Notes under the pieces: generated by a model
The model's input: the letters and a program-made list of their open reading frames with translations, nothing else
Databases searched by the model: none
Told to the model about the DNA's origin: nothing
Translations under genes and position numbers: made by a program
In this document: one piece after another, positions 35,063-42,962 of the stretch
Layout of the letters: each line of letters starts with the position of its first letter
Position numbering within the stretch: position 1 is the stretch's first letter
Assembly (NCBI GenBank): GCA_016709545.1
Contig: JADJMO010000002.1
Span: forward strand, 186,001 to 250,000
Length of the DNA: 64,000 nucleotides
Origin: Myxococcales bacterium
GTDB taxonomy: Bacteria; Myxococcota_A; Polyangia; Polyangiales; JADJMO01
Direction of reading: 5' to 3'

Positions 35063-36885
35063 CCCGCGCGTCGCTCCGCGGTCGCCTCGTGCGCCTCGGC
35101 CTCGCGATGGCCGCGACCGTCCTCGCGGTCTCGGTCCTCTCGACCCTGGCGCTCGATCGGCTCGGCGGCGCGGTCGGGCTCATCCTCCGCGAGAACTACG
35201 CCTCGGTCGTCGCGTGCCAGGAGATGAACGAGGCGCTCGAGCGGCAGGACTCGGGCGCGCTGTTCGTGGCGAGCGGCCGCGTGGACGTCGGCGCGCCGAT
35301 GCTCATGGACTACCGGGCGAAGTTCGAGGTCGCCCTCGCGACCGAGGCACGCAACGTCACGTTGCCCGGAGAAGGCGAGCTCGTCCGCACCGTGCAGGAG
35401 GGGTACCGCGACTACGTGGTGATGGCCGATCGCGTGCTCGCGCGGCCGATCGAGCAGCGGAGCACCGGATACTTCGGCGAGCTGTTGCCACGCTTCCAGA
35501 AGCTCAAGGCCGCCATCGCCGTGATCCGGGACGCGAACCAGCGCAACATGGTGGCGGCCGACGCCGAGGCGCGACGCATCGCCCAGCGCACGCGGTCGCT
35601 CTCGGTGCTCGCCACCGCCATCGCCCTGCTCTTGACGGGGTGGCTCACCATCCGCTTCCCGCGGGTGATCGTCGATCCGATCGACACGTTCACCGATCGG
35701 GCACGGGCCATCGGCGAGGGACGCTTCGAGACCAAGCTCGAGCTGCCCGACCTGAGCGAGCTGCGCGGCCTCGCCGACGCGCTCAACCGCATGCAGGACA
35801 AGCTACGCCTCTACCGAGAGAGCAGCCTCGGGGAGCTGCTCGCGGCGCGCGATCTGTCGCGCGCCACGGTCGCCGCGATGACCGACCCCGTGATCGTCTT
35901 CGGGGGGCGGGGCGACATCCTCCTCACCAACGAGGCCGCCGAGGCGGTGTTCGGCCTCACCCCGGGCGATCGTGACGAGCAGCGCCGCCTCGGCATCGAG
36001 CCACCGGAGCGGATCCTGGCGGCGCGGGACCGGGTGCTCGCCGACGACAAGCCGCTCCTGCCCGACAGCTTGAGCGAGGCCATGCAGTGGACCGCGGCCG
36101 GCGGCGCCGAGCGCTTCTTCCTCGTGCGGGCGTCTCCGCTGCACGTGGAGGAGTCGGCGGGGCGGGGCGTGATCGTCGTGGCCGAGGACGTGACCCGCTA
36201 CCGCCGCATCGACGCGCTCAAGAGCGACGTGGTCGCTACCGTGAGCCACGAGCTCAAGACCCCACTCACCTCGCTCCGCCTCGCGACCCACATGCTCCTC
36301 GAGGCGAGCGAGGGCCTGAGTGACCTGCAGCGCGAGCTCGCCAGCACGGCCTGTGAGGAGACCGAGCGCTTGCAGCGGACGGTGGAGGAGCTTCTCGATC
36401 TCGTGCGCATCGAGCGCGAGGCCGGTGAGCTGCACCGCGAACTCGTGGAGCCGCGCGCCCTCCTCGCCGAGGTCGAACGCGCGCACCGGGCGCTCGCCGC
36501 CGAGAAGCGCGTCGCCCTCGTGGTGGACCCCGAGGAGGTCGCGCCCGTCTCCCTCGACGTCGAGCAGATCCACATCCTGCTCGGGAACCTGGTCTCGAAC
36601 GCCATCCGGCACACCGAGCCCGGCGGCACGGTGCGGCTCTTCGCGCAGCGAGACGCTGCCGACGTCGTGCTCGGCGTGCGCGACGACGGCGAAGGCATCG
36701 CCGAGGAGCACCTGCCCCACGTGTTCGAGCGCCACTGGACGGGGGCGGAGCCGGCCCAGCTCCGCGGGCGTCACGGCCTCGGTCTGGCCATCGCGCGGGA
36801 GATCGCCGAACGCCACGGCGGGAACCTGGAGGTCACGAGCCAGCTCGGCGAGGGCAGCACGTTCACGCTGCGGCTCCCCGCCTGA
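35059..36885 (+). CDS. Membrane histidine kinase (HAMP-PAS-HisKA-HATPase)
   Basis: A 608-residue sensor kinase. TM1 (about 10-30) and TM2 (about 175-198) flank a ~140-residue helical periplasmic domain. HAMP follows (IVDPIDTFTDRARAIGEGRF), then a PAS domain (TDPVIVFGGRGDILLTNEAA), a dimerisation domain with VSHELKTPLTSL (His397), and an ATPase with NLVSNAIRHT, DDGEGI and GRHGLGLAIA. It is the only complete kinase in the kdp regulatory operon, so the probable phosphodonor for the NtrC-type regulator, to which it is coupled by ATGA. What it senses (K+, turgor or the KdpD fragment) cannot be read from sequence. Confidence 0.93.
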   Translation: MTRASLRGRLVRLGLAMAATVLAVSVLSTLALDRLGGAVGLILRENYASVVACQEMNEALERQDSGALFVASGRVDVGAPMLMDYRAKFEVALATEARNVTLPGEGELVRTVQEGYRDYVVMADRVLARPIEQRSTGYFGELLPRFQKLKAAIAVIRDANQRNMVAADAEARRIAQRTRSLSVLATAIALLLTGWLTIRFPRVIVDPIDTFTDRARAIGEGRFETKLELPDLSELRGLADALNRMQDKLRLYRESSLGELLAARDLSRATVAAMTDPVIVFGGRGDILLTNEAAEAVFGLTPGDRDEQRRLGIEPPERILAARDRVLADDKPLLPDSLSEAMQWTAAGGAERFFLVRASPLHVEESAGRGVIVVAEDVTRYRRIDALKSDVVATVSHELKTPLTSLRLATHMLLEASEGLSDLQRELASTACEETERLQRTVEELLDLVRIEREAGELHRELVEPRALLAEVERAHRALAAEKRVALVVDPEEVAPVSLDVEQIHILLGNLVSNAIRHTEPGGTVRLFAQRDAADVVLGVRDDGEGIAEEHLPHVFERHWTGAEPAQLRGRHGLGLAIAREIAERHGGNLEVTSQLGEGSTFTLRLPA

Positions 36886-36888
36886 GGC

Positions 36889-36906
36889 TCGTGCACGGTC
36901 GCACGA
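36889..36906. promoter_or_regulatory. Dyad TCGTGC-N6-GCACGA upstream of kdpFABC
   Basis: TCGTGCACGGTCGCACGA begins 4 bp after the kinase stop codon. A further half-site TCGTGCA lies at 36919-36925. It has the same 6-6-6 geometry as the dyad at 31428-31445 and lies about 80-100 bp above a candidate sigma-54-type promoter, as expected of an enhancer. Confidence 0.65.
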
Positions 36907-36986
36907 TCGCAGCGGGCGTCGTGCAAATCGCCCGACGGCGAGGGCGGTGACGAGGCGTTCGCGCCGAGGCTCCGCAGCGTCACCGC

Positions 36987-37003
36987 CTGGTCTGGTTCCT
37001 GCT
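36987..37003 (+). promoter_or_regulatory. Candidate weak sigma-54-type promoter for kdpFABC
   Basis: CTGGTCTGGTTCCTGCT contains GG-N10-GC, the only such spacing with acceptable flanks in this gap. It lacks the CAC of the -24 box and one T of the -12 box. The predicted start (about 37014) would remove the ribosome site of the small ORF at 37020, so the call is tentative. Confidence 0.4.
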
Positions 37004-37019
37004 CCACGGAGCTCGTCCC

Positions 37020-37103
37020 ATGACCGATCTGTGGATCCTCTTGCTGACGCTGGCCTGCTTCGTCGCCGTGGTGGGCTTCGCTCGCCTCTGCGACGCGATC
37101 TGA
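37020..37103 (+). CDS. 27-residue membrane peptide preceding kdpF
   Basis: It encodes MTDLWILLLTLACFVAVVGF followed by ARLCDAI, a single TM helix with a short Cys-containing tail. A GGAG ribosome site lies 9-12 bp upstream of the ATG. Similar tiny ORFs with a (R/C)xCD/E-type ending commonly precede kdpF in other bacteria, which is the main reason to accept it. It probably associates with the Kdp complex; function unknown. Confidence 0.6.
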   Translation: MTDLWILLLTLACFVAVVGFARLCDAI

Positions 37104-37119
37104 CCGCGGGAGCCCGACC

Positions 37120-37209
37120 ATGTCCCTCGACCTCGTCCTCGGCGTAGGCGTGAGCGTCCTGCTCGCCGCCTACCTGTTCTTCGTGCTCGCTCGCCCGGAG
37201 CGCTTCTGA
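37120..37209 (+). CDS. kdpF: KdpF, small subunit of the K+-transporting ATPase
   Basis: A 29-residue single-helix peptide, MSLDLVLGVGVSVLLAAYLF then FVLARPERF, with the standard KdpF ending LxRPExF. It stabilises the KdpABC complex. A GGGAG site precedes the ATG. The stop overlaps the kdpA start as TGATG, so translation is coupled. Confidence 0.85.
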   Translation: MSLDLVLGVGVSVLLAAYLFFVLARPERF

Positions 37210-38927
37210 TGCGCGTGTTCGTCCTCGATCTGGTGTTCTTCGCGGTCCTCGTGCTCGTGGCCGTGCCGCTCGGTCGCTTCATGACCCGGGTGTTCGCGGG
37301 CGAGAACCACACGTCGCGCAAGATCCTCGGGATCCTCGAGCGCGGCATCTACCGCGCGGCAGGCGTCGAGCAAGACAAGGAGCACACCTGGCGCGCCTAC
37401 GCGGGCGCCATGCTGGCGTTCTCGCTGCTCACCCAGCTCGTCACCTACGCCGTCCTCCGGCTGCAGCACAAGCTGCCCTTCAACCCGACCAAGCTCGACG
37501 CCGTCGCGCCGTGGCTCGCGTTCAACACCTCGGTCTCGTTCACCACGAACACCAACTGGCAGAGCTACGGCGGCGAGACGACCCTGAGCTACGCCTCGCA
37601 GGCGGTCGGGCTCACCTCGCACAACTTCTTCTCGGCGGGGGTCGGCATGTGCGTGGCCATCGCCCTGATCCGCGGCCTCGCGCGGTCGCAGCGCGACACC
37701 CTCGGCAACTTCTGGGTCGACCTCGTGCGCGTGCACCTCTACGTGCTGCTGCCGATCTGCCTGTTCTACGCCCTCTTCCTCGTCTCGCAGGGGGTCATCC
37801 AGACGTGGGAGGGCCCGGCGTCGTGGGCCGCGCTCGACGGCTCCACCCAGTCCGTCCTCCGCGGGCCGGTGGCCTCGCAGGAGGCCATCAAGATGCTCGG
37901 CACCAACGGCGGCGGCTACTTCAACGCGAACAGCGCCCACCCGTGGGAGAACCCGACCCCGCTCTCCAACTTCGTGCAGATGCTGTCGATCTGGGCGATT
38001 CCCGCGGCGCTGTGCGTGACGCTCGGCGACATGGTCAAGAGCCCGAAGCACGGCTGGGCGGTGTTCGGGGCGATGACGTTCATCGCGGTCCTCGGCATCG
38101 TCGCCGCGACCTGGTTCGAGACCAAGGGCAACCCCGTGCTGGCCCGCGCGGGCGCCGCCGTTGCGACCAACCTCGAGGGCAAGGAGGTGCGGTTCGGTGT
38201 CCCCGACAGCGCCCTCTTCACGGTGGTCACCACGGGCGCCTCGTGTGGGGCGGTCAACGCCATGCACGACAGCTACACGCCGCTCGGCGGGCTCGTGCCG
38301 CTCTTGAACATGCAGCTCGGCGAGATCGTGTTCGGCGGCGTCGGCGCCGGCATGTACGGCATCCTGGTCTACGTCATCCTGGCGGTGTTCCTCGCCGGCC
38401 TGATGGTCGGGCGCACCCCGGAGTACCTCGGCAAGAAGATCGACAGCCGCGACGTGCGCTTCGCCTCGATCTACGTGCTCATCCCCGCGTTCTCGATCCT
38501 GCTCTTCACCGCGGCGGGCCTCCTCACCGAGGCGGGGAGATCGGGGATCATGAACGCCGGCCCCGACGGCGCGCCACACCCGCACGGGTTCAGCGAGGTG
38601 CTCTACGCCTACACCAGCGCGACGGCGAACAACGGCAGCGCGTTCGCGGGGCTCACCGCCTTCTCCACGCAACACCCGGTGTTCTACTCGCTCACCCTCG
38701 GCCTCGCGATGCACGTCGGGCGCTTCCCGCTGATCATCGCTGTGCTCGCCATCGCGGGGAACATGGCCAAGAAGAAGCTCGTACCCGCGGGCGCTGGCTC
38801 GTTCCCCGTGGACAACACCCTGTTCGTCGGCCTCCTCGTCGGCGTGATCCTCATCGTCGGCGCGCTGACCTTCTTTCCGGCGCTCGCGATCGGTCCGATC
38901 GTCGAGCACATCCAGATGACCCGCTGA
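37209..38927 (+). CDS. kdpA: K+-transporting ATPase subunit A
   Basis: A 572-residue channel-like subunit of the high-affinity Kdp pump, related to Trk/KtrB. It has about ten TM helices and the selectivity-filter segments SFTTNTNWQSYGGE, LGTNGGGYFNANSAHPWENP, VVTTGASCGAVNAMHD and ATANNGSAFAGL. Length is typical. It follows kdpF directly, and kdpB begins 4 bp after its stop. Expression is presumably induced under K+ limitation through the upstream regulatory genes. Confidence 0.97.
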   Translation: MRVFVLDLVFFAVLVLVAVPLGRFMTRVFAGENHTSRKILGILERGIYRAAGVEQDKEHTWRAYAGAMLAFSLLTQLVTYAVLRLQHKLPFNPTKLDAVAPWLAFNTSVSFTTNTNWQSYGGETTLSYASQAVGLTSHNFFSAGVGMCVAIALIRGLARSQRDTLGNFWVDLVRVHLYVLLPICLFYALFLVSQGVIQTWEGPASWAALDGSTQSVLRGPVASQEAIKMLGTNGGGYFNANSAHPWENPTPLSNFVQMLSIWAIPAALCVTLGDMVKSPKHGWAVFGAMTFIAVLGIVAATWFETKGNPVLARAGAAVATNLEGKEVRFGVPDSALFTVVTTGASCGAVNAMHDSYTPLGGLVPLLNMQLGEIVFGGVGAGMYGILVYVILAVFLAGLMVGRTPEYLGKKIDSRDVRFASIYVLIPAFSILLFTAAGLLTEAGRSGIMNAGPDGAPHPHGFSEVLYAYTSATANNGSAFAGLTAFSTQHPVFYSLTLGLAMHVGRFPLIIAVLAIAGNMAKKKLVPAGAGSFPVDNTLFVGLLVGVILIVGALTFFPALAIGPIVEHIQMTR

Positions 38928-38931
38928 AGCC

Positions 38932-41040
38932 ATGGCCAAGAATCACCGCAAGCAGCACTCGCTCTGGGATCCCACGATCCTCCGCCCCGCCATCGCCGAG
39001 AGCTTCAAGAAGCTCGACCCGCGAACGATGGCGAAGAACCCGGTCATGTTCGTCGTCGAGGTCGGGAGCCTCCTCGTCACGGTGCTCTTCGTCCGCGATG
39101 TCCTGCGCGGCACGGCCACCGACGTGCGCTTCTCCGTCCAGCTGATCGTCTGGCTGTGGTTCACCGTGCTGTTCGCCAACTTCGCCGAGGCGATGGCGGA
39201 GGGCCGCGGCAAAGCCCAGGCCGACACCCTGCGCAAGATGCGCACCACCACGATGGCGCGCCGGATTCGCCGCTCCGGCGAGGAGACCCCGATCCTCACC
39301 ATCGGCTTCGACGACGGGGGCGAGGAGATCCCCGCCACCGAGCTCCGTCGCGGCGACGTGGTCTACGTGAAGGCGGGTCAGATGATCCCCGCCGACGGCG
39401 AGATCCTCGAGGGCATCGCCTCCGTCGACGAGAGCGCGATCACCGGCGAGTCGGCCCCCGTGGTCCGCGAGGCCGGTGGCGACCGCAGCGCGGTGACCGG
39501 CGGCACGCGCGTCCAGAGCGACTGGCTGAAGATCCAGATCGGGCAGGACCCGGGCGCGGGCTTCATCGATCGCATGATCGCCCTCGTCGAGGGCGCCGAG
39601 CGGCAGAAGACGCCCAACGAGATCGCGCTCACCATCCTGCTCGCCGCGCTCACGCTGATCTTCCTGGTCGCGGTCGCGACCCTCGAGCCCTACGCGCGCT
39701 TCTTCAAGGGCTCGCTCGGCATCGCGGCCCTGGTGGCGCTGCTCGTGTGCCTCATCCCGACCACCATCGGCGGTCTGCTGTCGGCGATCGGCATCGCCGG
39801 CATGGACCGGCTCGTGCAGCACAACGTGCTCGCCACGTCGGGCCGCGCGGTCGAGGCCGCGGGCGACATCGACGTCCTCATGCTCGACAAGACCGGCACC
39901 ATCACCTACGGCAACCGGCAGGCGTTCCAGTTCCTGCCGGTCGCGGGAGTCGAGGAGCAGGAGCTCACCGAGATCGCCACGCTCGCGTCGCTGGCCGACG
40001 AGACCCCGGAGGGCAAGAGCATCGTCGCGCTCGCGACCGAGCGCGGCATCATGCCGAAGCTCCCCGAGGGCGCCACGTTCGTCGCCTTCACCGCGACCAC
40101 GCGCATGAGCGGGATCGACGCCGGCGAGCGTCTCCTGCGCAAGGGCGCAGGCGACACGGTGACCGCGCTGGTTCGTAGCAAGAAGGGCGTGATCCCCGCG
40201 GATCTCCAGGGCCTCGTCGCGCGCGTCGCCAACGAGGGCGGCACGCCGCTCGTGGTGGCCGACGGGGATCGCGTGCTCGGGGTCGTGTACCTCAAGGACA
40301 CCGTGAAGCCCGGCATGAAGGAGCGCTTCGAGCGCCTCCGCGCCATGGGCATCAAGACCGTGATGATCACCGGCGACAACCCGCTCACCGCCAAGAAGAT
40401 CGCGGCCGAGGCGGGCGTCGACGACTTCCTCGCCGAGGCCACCCCCGAGGCCAAGCTCGCCTACATCCACCAGATGCAGGAGGGCGGGCGCCTCGTCGCG
40501 ATGACGGGCGACGGCACCAACGACGCGCCGGCGCTCGCGCGCGCCGACGTCGGCGTCGCGATGAACACCGGCACGCAGGCGGCGAAGGAGGCCGGCAACA
40601 TGGTCGACCTCGACTCCGACCCGACCAAGCTGATCGAGATCGTCGAGATCGGCAAGCAGCTCCTGATGACCCGCGGGGCGCTCACCACGTTCTCGATCGC
40701 CAACGACGTGGCGAAGTACTTCTCGATCCTGCCGGCCATGTTCACGGGCATCGTCGCGTTCCAGGTGGCGCAGGGCGGGCCCCGCTCGTCGGCCTTCTGG
40801 GCGCTGAACATCATGCGTCTCGGCTCGCCCACGAGCGCGATCCTCTCGGCGGTCATCTTCAACGCGCTGGTCATCGTCGCGCTCATCCCCCTGGCGCTGC
40901 GCGGCGTGTTCTACCGCCCGCTCGGGGCCGCGGCGCTGCTGCGGCGCAACCTCCTCGTCTACGGGCTCGGCGGCGTCGTCGCGCCGTTCGTCGCCATCAA
41001 GGCCATCGACCTCGTGGTCAACGCCCTGCACCTCGCCTGA
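38932..41040 (+). CDS. kdpB: K+-transporting P-type ATPase subunit B
   Basis: A 702-residue P-type ATPase that energises KdpA. The phosphorylation motif is MLDKTGTITYG. Other landmarks are the actuator SAITGESAPV, GVVYLKDTVKPGMKERF in the N/P region, MITGDNPLTAKKIA and MTGDGTNDAPALARADVGVAMNTGT. The TM region matches the family, including LVCLIPTTIGGLLSAIGIAG. Length and motifs are intact, so it should be functional. kdpC starts 12 bp downstream. Confidence 0.98.
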   Translation: MAKNHRKQHSLWDPTILRPAIAESFKKLDPRTMAKNPVMFVVEVGSLLVTVLFVRDVLRGTATDVRFSVQLIVWLWFTVLFANFAEAMAEGRGKAQADTLRKMRTTTMARRIRRSGEETPILTIGFDDGGEEIPATELRRGDVVYVKAGQMIPADGEILEGIASVDESAITGESAPVVREAGGDRSAVTGGTRVQSDWLKIQIGQDPGAGFIDRMIALVEGAERQKTPNEIALTILLAALTLIFLVAVATLEPYARFFKGSLGIAALVALLVCLIPTTIGGLLSAIGIAGMDRLVQHNVLATSGRAVEAAGDIDVLMLDKTGTITYGNRQAFQFLPVAGVEEQELTEIATLASLADETPEGKSIVALATERGIMPKLPEGATFVAFTATTRMSGIDAGERLLRKGAGDTVTALVRSKKGVIPADLQGLVARVANEGGTPLVVADGDRVLGVVYLKDTVKPGMKERFERLRAMGIKTVMITGDNPLTAKKIAAEAGVDDFLAEATPEAKLAYIHQMQEGGRLVAMTGDGTNDAPALARADVGVAMNTGTQAAKEAGNMVDLDSDPTKLIEIVEIGKQLLMTRGALTTFSIANDVAKYFSILPAMFTGIVAFQVAQGGPRSSAFWALNIMRLGSPTSAILSAVIFNALVIVALIPLALRGVFYRPLGAAALLRRNLLVYGLGGVVAPFVAIKAIDLVVNALHLA

Positions 41041-41052
41041 ATCGAGTCCGCC

Positions 41053-41703
41053 ATGAAGCTCCTCCGTCAGACCTTCGTCGTCACGCTGTTGCTGCTGATC
41101 CTGTGCTGCGGGATCTACCCAGGCCTGGTCACCGCGGGCGCGCGGGTGCTGTTCCCGAAGCAGGCGAGCGGCAGCCTCGTCGGCCAGAAGGGCTCCGCGC
41201 TGATCGGTCAGACCTTCGGCGATCCCACCCAGTGGCCCGAGTACTTCTGGGGTCGACCGTCGGGCGCGAGCGTCGATCCGGCGACGGGGGTCACGTACTC
41301 GTCGGGCTCGAACTACGGCCCCCTCCAGGGCGCGCTGAAGGACGAGGTCGAGGCACGCGTGAAGGCGCTGCGTGATTCGGGCGTCACCGGGCCGATTCCC
41401 GTCGACCTCGTGACCAAGAGCGCGAGCGGACTCGACCCGCACCTCTCGCCCGAGGCGGTGGGGATCCAGATCCCTCGTATCGCCAAGGCCCGTGGCATGA
41501 GCGAGGCCGAGGTGCAGGGGCTCGTCGCCCAGCATACCGAGGGCTCCACGCTCGGCTTCCTCGGTGAGCCGCGGGTGAACGTGCTGCTCCTGAACCTCGC
41601 GCTCGACGCGCGCAAGCCCGCGTCGCCCTCGTTCGCCAAGGCCCGAGCGGAAGCCGCCGCGAGCGCCTCGGCCAGCGCGGCGCCGTCCTCGAGCGCCCCC
41701 TGA
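41053..41703 (+). CDS. kdpC: K+-transporting ATPase subunit C
   Basis: A 216-residue KdpC with one N-terminal TM helix (VVTLLLLILCCGIYPGLVT) and a periplasmic domain. It carries the conserved GSLVGQKGSALIGQ, FWGRPSGASVDPATG, SGSNYGP, DLVTKSASGLDPHLSPEA and VNVLLLNLALD segments. KdpC raises the affinity of the pump for ATP or K+. It has an extra Ala/Ser-rich tail of ~25 residues beyond the usual end. It is last of the kdpFABC genes. Confidence 0.96.
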   Translation: MKLLRQTFVVTLLLLILCCGIYPGLVTAGARVLFPKQASGSLVGQKGSALIGQTFGDPTQWPEYFWGRPSGASVDPATGVTYSSGSNYGPLQGALKDEVEARVKALRDSGVTGPIPVDLVTKSASGLDPHLSPEAVGIQIPRIAKARGMSEAEVQGLVAQHTEGSTLGFLGEPRVNVLLLNLALDARKPASPSFAKARAEAAASASASAAPSSSAP

Positions 41704-41716
41704 GGGCCGACTGCCG

Positions 41717-41733
41717 CAGGCGCAGGGCTTGCT
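41717..41733 (+). promoter_or_regulatory. Candidate sigma-54-type promoter after kdpC
   Basis: CAGGCGCAGGGCTTGCT has GG-N10-GC with a good TTGCT -12 box and GGCGC -24 box, about 80 nt before the ATG at 41824. The overlapping AGGGC-TTGCT-GCCCT can also fold into a short hairpin, so part of this may be a kdpC terminator stem instead. Confidence 0.4.
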
Positions 41734-41823
41734 GCCCTCCGCAACGTCTCGTGTGCCTCGTCCAAAGCGAGCCCGAACACCGCCGCCGAGTTCGCTCGGC
41801 ATCACCCATGCACGCAACGAGGC

Positions 41824-42057
41824 ATGGTCACCCGATCCGAACTGGGACTCGACCGGGCAGCGACCGTGGCGTTGCTGCTGATCGCGCTCGTCTCGCTCGC
41901 CGAGCTCGTCTGGGTGCTGGCGTCGCCGCGCTCCTTCGGGGTCGAGGGCAGCCTGGCGCTCGCCATGCTCCTGCTCGCGCTCTTCGGCCTCTCCAGCGAG
42001 ACGCGGGACGCTGTTCGAGCCTGGCGCGTGGGTCACCCACCCGGCAAGCCCCCGTGA
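41824..42057 (+). CDS. Small two-helix membrane protein
   Basis: A 77-residue protein with two hydrophobic helices (AATVALLLIALVSLAELVWVL and GSLALAMLLLALFGLSSE) and a charged tail ending HPPGKPP. No family was recognised. It lies 120 bp downstream of kdpC behind a possible sigma-54-type promoter, so it may be a K+-regulon accessory gene. An inverted repeat CCATGC-N10-GCATGG spans its start region (about 41807-41828). Confidence 0.6.
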   Translation: MVTRSELGLDRAATVALLLIALVSLAELVWVLASPRSFGVEGSLALAMLLLALFGLSSETRDAVRAWRVGHPPGKPP

Positions 42058-42066
42058 TTGCTCGGC

Positions 42067-42095
42067 TGCACGATGCCTGGTTGCAAGGTGCACGA
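42067..42095. promoter_or_regulatory. Two TGCACGA half-sites
   Basis: TGCACGA occurs at 42067-42073 and 42089-42095 in direct orientation. It is identical to one arm of the dyad at 31428-31445, though the opposite arms are poor. They sit 41-69 bp above the sigma-54-type promoter at 42136, where an enhancer would be expected. Confidence 0.4.
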
Positions 42096-42135
42096 GCCCG
42101 AGCGTTCCCGGTTCGCCCGCACCGAGAAACAGGCC

Positions 42136-42152
42136 GTGGCCCGCGGGTTGCT
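42136..42152 (+). promoter_or_regulatory. Sigma-54-type promoter
   Basis: GTGGCCCGCGGGTTGCT differs from TGGCAC-N5-TTGCT at one position in the -24 box and has exact GG-N10-GC spacing. The predicted start is about 3 nt before the ATG at 42165, again giving a nearly leaderless message as at 31548. Confidence 0.62.
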
Positions 42153-42164
42153 CCTTCGACAGGC

Positions 42165-42386
42165 ATGAGCAAAGGCCACATCATCCGCGTCGTCCCGCGC
42201 CAGCGCGCGTGGGTCGTCATCGTCGATCCCCTCTACGAACGCATGGTCGACCGTCTGTGCACCAAGGAGCGCGCGATCGAGCACGCCCTCACGCTCGCCG
42301 AGGAGCTGGCCGCCAAGCAGCGCGCGCCGGTCACCGTGCGCATCGAGCAAGCCGACGGTCGCTACGAGGATCGCCGTGCCGCCTGA
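42165..42386 (+). CDS. Small DUF2188-like protein
   Basis: A 73-residue protein. The pattern WVVIVDPLYERMVDRLCTKERAIEHALTLAEELAAKQRAPVTVRIE then DGRYEDRR resembles DUF2188: a strand, a helix of regularly spaced Ala residues, then a strand ending in a D-G turn. Function is unknown; related proteins are often stress-induced. It overlaps the next ORF by 11 bp. Confidence 0.6.
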   Translation: MSKGHIIRVVPRQRAWVVIVDPLYERMVDRLCTKERAIEHALTLAEELAAKQRAPVTVRIEQADGRYEDRRAA

Positions 42387-42600
42387 GATGCTGCGCGCGG
42401 TCGGGCTCACCTCACCGCTCACGGTCGTGCCGTTCGACGTCGTGCGCGCAGGCACGCTGTCGACACCGGACGAGATCCTGTGTGACGCCTCCGGCCGCGC
42501 CGTCGCCTGGTTCAGGGACCGTCCCTTCGTGGCGCACCCGACGCTCTCCGACCTGCTCACGCTGCACGGGCTCGCGCTCGCCGCGCGGCGCGCCGCCTAG
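42376..42600 (+). CDS. Small conserved hypothetical protein
   Basis: A 74-residue soluble protein from GTG 42376 (or ATG 42388), with MLRAVGLTSPLTVVPFDVVR and ILCDASGRAVAWFRDRPFVA. I do not recognise it. The start overlaps the previous gene, suggesting coupling. Its stop codon overlaps the stop of the convergent DUF2132 gene by 3 bp. Confidence 0.55.
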   Translation: MPPEMLRAVGLTSPLTVVPFDVVRAGTLSTPDEILCDASGRAVAWFRDRPFVAHPTLSDLLTLHGLALAARRAA

Positions 42601-42824
42601 CCGATGGGTGGGCGCGTCGCGAGGTAGAGCGCCTCGACCACCGCGCGCTCCTCCGGATGCCGCCGCAGGAACTTGAGGCTCGACTCGAAGGTGGGTTCGC
42701 GAAGGAACGGTGGAATCGGGACCCTGCGCCCGAGCTCTTCCCAGCCGAGCTCGTCGACGAGCGTGCGCAGGAGAGCGGCGAGGGTCACGCCGTGGAGGGG
42801 GTTCTTCGGTTGCTCGGTGCTCAA
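42597..42824 (-). CDS. VF530/DUF2132-family small protein
   Basis: A 75-residue protein with the clear family signature NPLHGVTLAALLRTLVDELG, then GWEELGRRVPIPPF and a late SSLKFLRRHPEERAVVEALY. Solved members of the VF530 family are small helical double-stranded-DNA-binding proteins of unknown role. TTG 42824 is used as start because it puts the family N-terminus (STEQPKNPLHG) immediately after it. No better start lies in frame downstream. Confidence 0.8.
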   Translation of the reverse strand: MSTEQPKNPLHGVTLAALLRTLVDELGWEELGRRVPIPPFLREPTFESSLKFLRRHPEERAVVEALYLATRPPIG

Positions 42825-42962
42825 GGGGATCTTCTCGCGACCGCGGCGACCGCCGGATTGGCGAGCGCAACGGGACAGGTCGTAGGAGACAATCTCCGCG
42901 TCGTACAGGACCAGCGGGACGGGGCGTGCGGGTCGGTGCGCCGCGGTGCTATGCCGCGGACC

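Noticed and set aside
36943..36957. Second GG-N10-GC match before kdpFABC
   Set aside because: Spacing is right, but the -12 side reads AGGCG and the -24 side GGGCGG, far from TTGCW and TGGCAC.
38851..42093. 1080-codon minus-strand ORF opposite kdpB and kdpC
   Set aside because: It mirrors the kdp genes, whose identity is certain, and has the Arg/Glu/His/Gly-rich composition of a shadow frame.
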